Below are positions 63,367 to 64,000 of a DNA stretch of 64,000 bases, in pieces. The notes below the pieces were generated by a model. It searched no databases, was not told the DNA's origin, and saw nothing but the letters and a program-made list of their open reading frames with translations. How positions within the stretch are numbered: the first letter of the stretch is position 1; every line of letters starts with the position of its first letter. The position numbers and the translations under genes were made by a program. Source of the stretch: an uncultured Paraprevotella sp. (GTDB taxonomy: Bacteria; Bacteroidota; Bacteroidia; Bacteroidales; Bacteroidaceae); NCBI GenBank assembly GCA_910586505.1, contig CAJUGV010000002.1, positions 124,001 through 188,000 of the forward strand, given 5' to 3'.

Positions 63367-63781
63367 CAGTTTTTGCCGAAAGTAAAACCAATATCGGAAG
63401 AAGCCTTAACTACTACATCTTATGAGTATCTATCTCCGTATATCTTGCTGTGTTTTCTCATTTCTCAGTTATCATCCCTTGTATTTCTCAAATATCTGGT
63501 TCTTAACTACTTTTTCTATACGACTACTACTTTCTTATATCATACGTCCATATTCCTATCATGAGGAATATGGAATATTTACCGGTATCACTTTCTTACA
63601 AAAAAGACGTATTATTTTATAAAAAAAACTCTTTAAACATTGAAAATAGTAAATCTGAAACTTGACATCCTCTTGATCTGTCTCTTATATTCTCTGAAAA
63701 TTTTTGAATCTTTTTCTTGAATGGAATGCAAAACATCGTATTTTTTAGCTATATTTGCCCATAATATTTTTTTAAAATAGC
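63367..63781. other. AT-rich non-coding stretch
   Basis: About 415 bases with no convincing gene. A -7 box TATATTTG at 63750-63757 lies 25 bases before the last gene. Poly-T and poly-A runs are common; no hairpin or repeat stands out. Confidence 0.45.
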
Positions 63782-64000
63782 ATGAAAATAGCGCTTTTAC
63801 AACAAGATATTACATGGGGAAATCCAGCAGATAACATAAAAAAAGCGGAGCTGGTCATGAACGCAAATCCAGGAGCCGATTTGTATGTATTACCAGAAAT
63901 GTTCTCCACCGGCTTTTGTACTAATCCGGCTGGAGTTGCTGAATCTACTGATTGCAATACACTAAAATGGATGCAAACTTATGCAATCGATCATCATTGT
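63782..64000 (+). CDS. Carbon-nitrogen hydrolase (omega-amidase YafV/Nit2-like), 3' truncated
   Basis: The first 73 codons of a nitrilase-family protein cut off by the window end. The start KIALLQQDITWGNPADNIKKAE and the catalytic Glu in LYVLPEMFSTGF match the YafV/Nit2 group, which hydrolyses 2-oxoglutaramate-type omega-amides left by transaminases. The catalytic Lys and Cys lie beyond the window. Start chosen as the first ATG after the -7 box. Confidence 0.8.
   Translation, partial: MKIALLQQDITWGNPADNIKKAELVMNANPGADLYVLPEMFSTGFCTNPAGVAESTDCNTLKWMQTYAIDHHC

Noticed and set aside
63373..63622. Small hydrophobic plus-strand frames after the ABC-F gene
   Set aside because: AT-rich sequence gives random hydrophobic frames; no promoter, ribosome site or motif.
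1..64000. CRISPR arrays, prophage, rRNA, conjugative or integrase genes
   Set aside because: No regularly spaced identical repeats, no phage structural genes, no rRNA and no integrase or transfer genes seen; the only mobile element recognised is the IS256-type sequence.

Overview
The window reads as chromosomal DNA of a Bacteroides species or very close relative. The evidence is the recurring Bacteroides-type promoter (TTTG, about 19 bases, TAnnTTTG), the gene families (Nudix-type sugar regulator, DUF4369/TlpA lipoprotein, large PurF beside carAB, family 2/28/30/95/105 glycoside hydrolases) and lipoprotein signals. Nearly all of the sequence is ordinary, intact and densely coded. Assignments rest on motifs read by eye; no database search was possible.

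Layout. 1-4.2 kb: 3' part of a large two-module sensor kinase, its response regulator and a small AbgT-like membrane protein. 4.2-12 kb: housekeeping genes (UvrD/PcrA helicase, ligA, dapA, a lipid-anchored thioredoxin-like protein, panE). 12-14.4 kb: a XylE-type sugar symporter with a Nudix/winged-helix regulator and a perfect palindromic operator candidate. 14.7-21.2 kb: tRNA-Glu, tRNA-Ser and tRNA-Thr, a Ca/Na exchanger, a YugP-type Zn peptidase, a lipoprotein, a small Cys protein, the ridA-ilvA pair and a TPR protein. 21.3-29 kb: a pectin/rhamnogalacturonan set (GH105, GH2, CE12, GH28-like) without SusC/SusD. 29.1-35.4 kb: purF-like, carA and carB. 35.6-39.8 kb: cysC-cysD-cysN-sulfotransferase, i.e. 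PAPS synthesis coupled to a sulfotransferase, followed directly by an IS256-family element. 41.2-46.8 kb: TlpA-like lipoprotein, prs, a TenI/ThiE-like gene, thiC and thiE under a TPP riboswitch. 47-51.8 kb: three glycosyltransferases divergent from a flippase. 52.3-64 kb: GH30, aldo-keto reductase, a long RluA-type pseudouridine synthase, a DUF4405-like membrane protein, serB, a GH95 fucosidase, an ABC-F protein with an attenuator-like leader, and the start of an omega-amidase-like nitrilase.

Most interesting points. (1) The cysCDN-sulfotransferase operon has no reductive sulfate genes beside it, so it looks built to sulfonate an acceptor; a cluster of this composition has been linked to sterol sulfonation in B. 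thetaiotaomicron. (2) The three longest non-coding gaps (6618-7382, 26801-27537, 51813-52339) share an architecture: two copies of a TGACAAAATGTCA-like motif 501, 512 and 501 bp apart, and an inverted repeat about 75 bp inside the left copy. This looks like a diverged non-coding repeat family. (3) The ABC-F leader carries a terminator-like hairpin and an overlapping hydrophobic small ORF, suggesting inducible attenuation.
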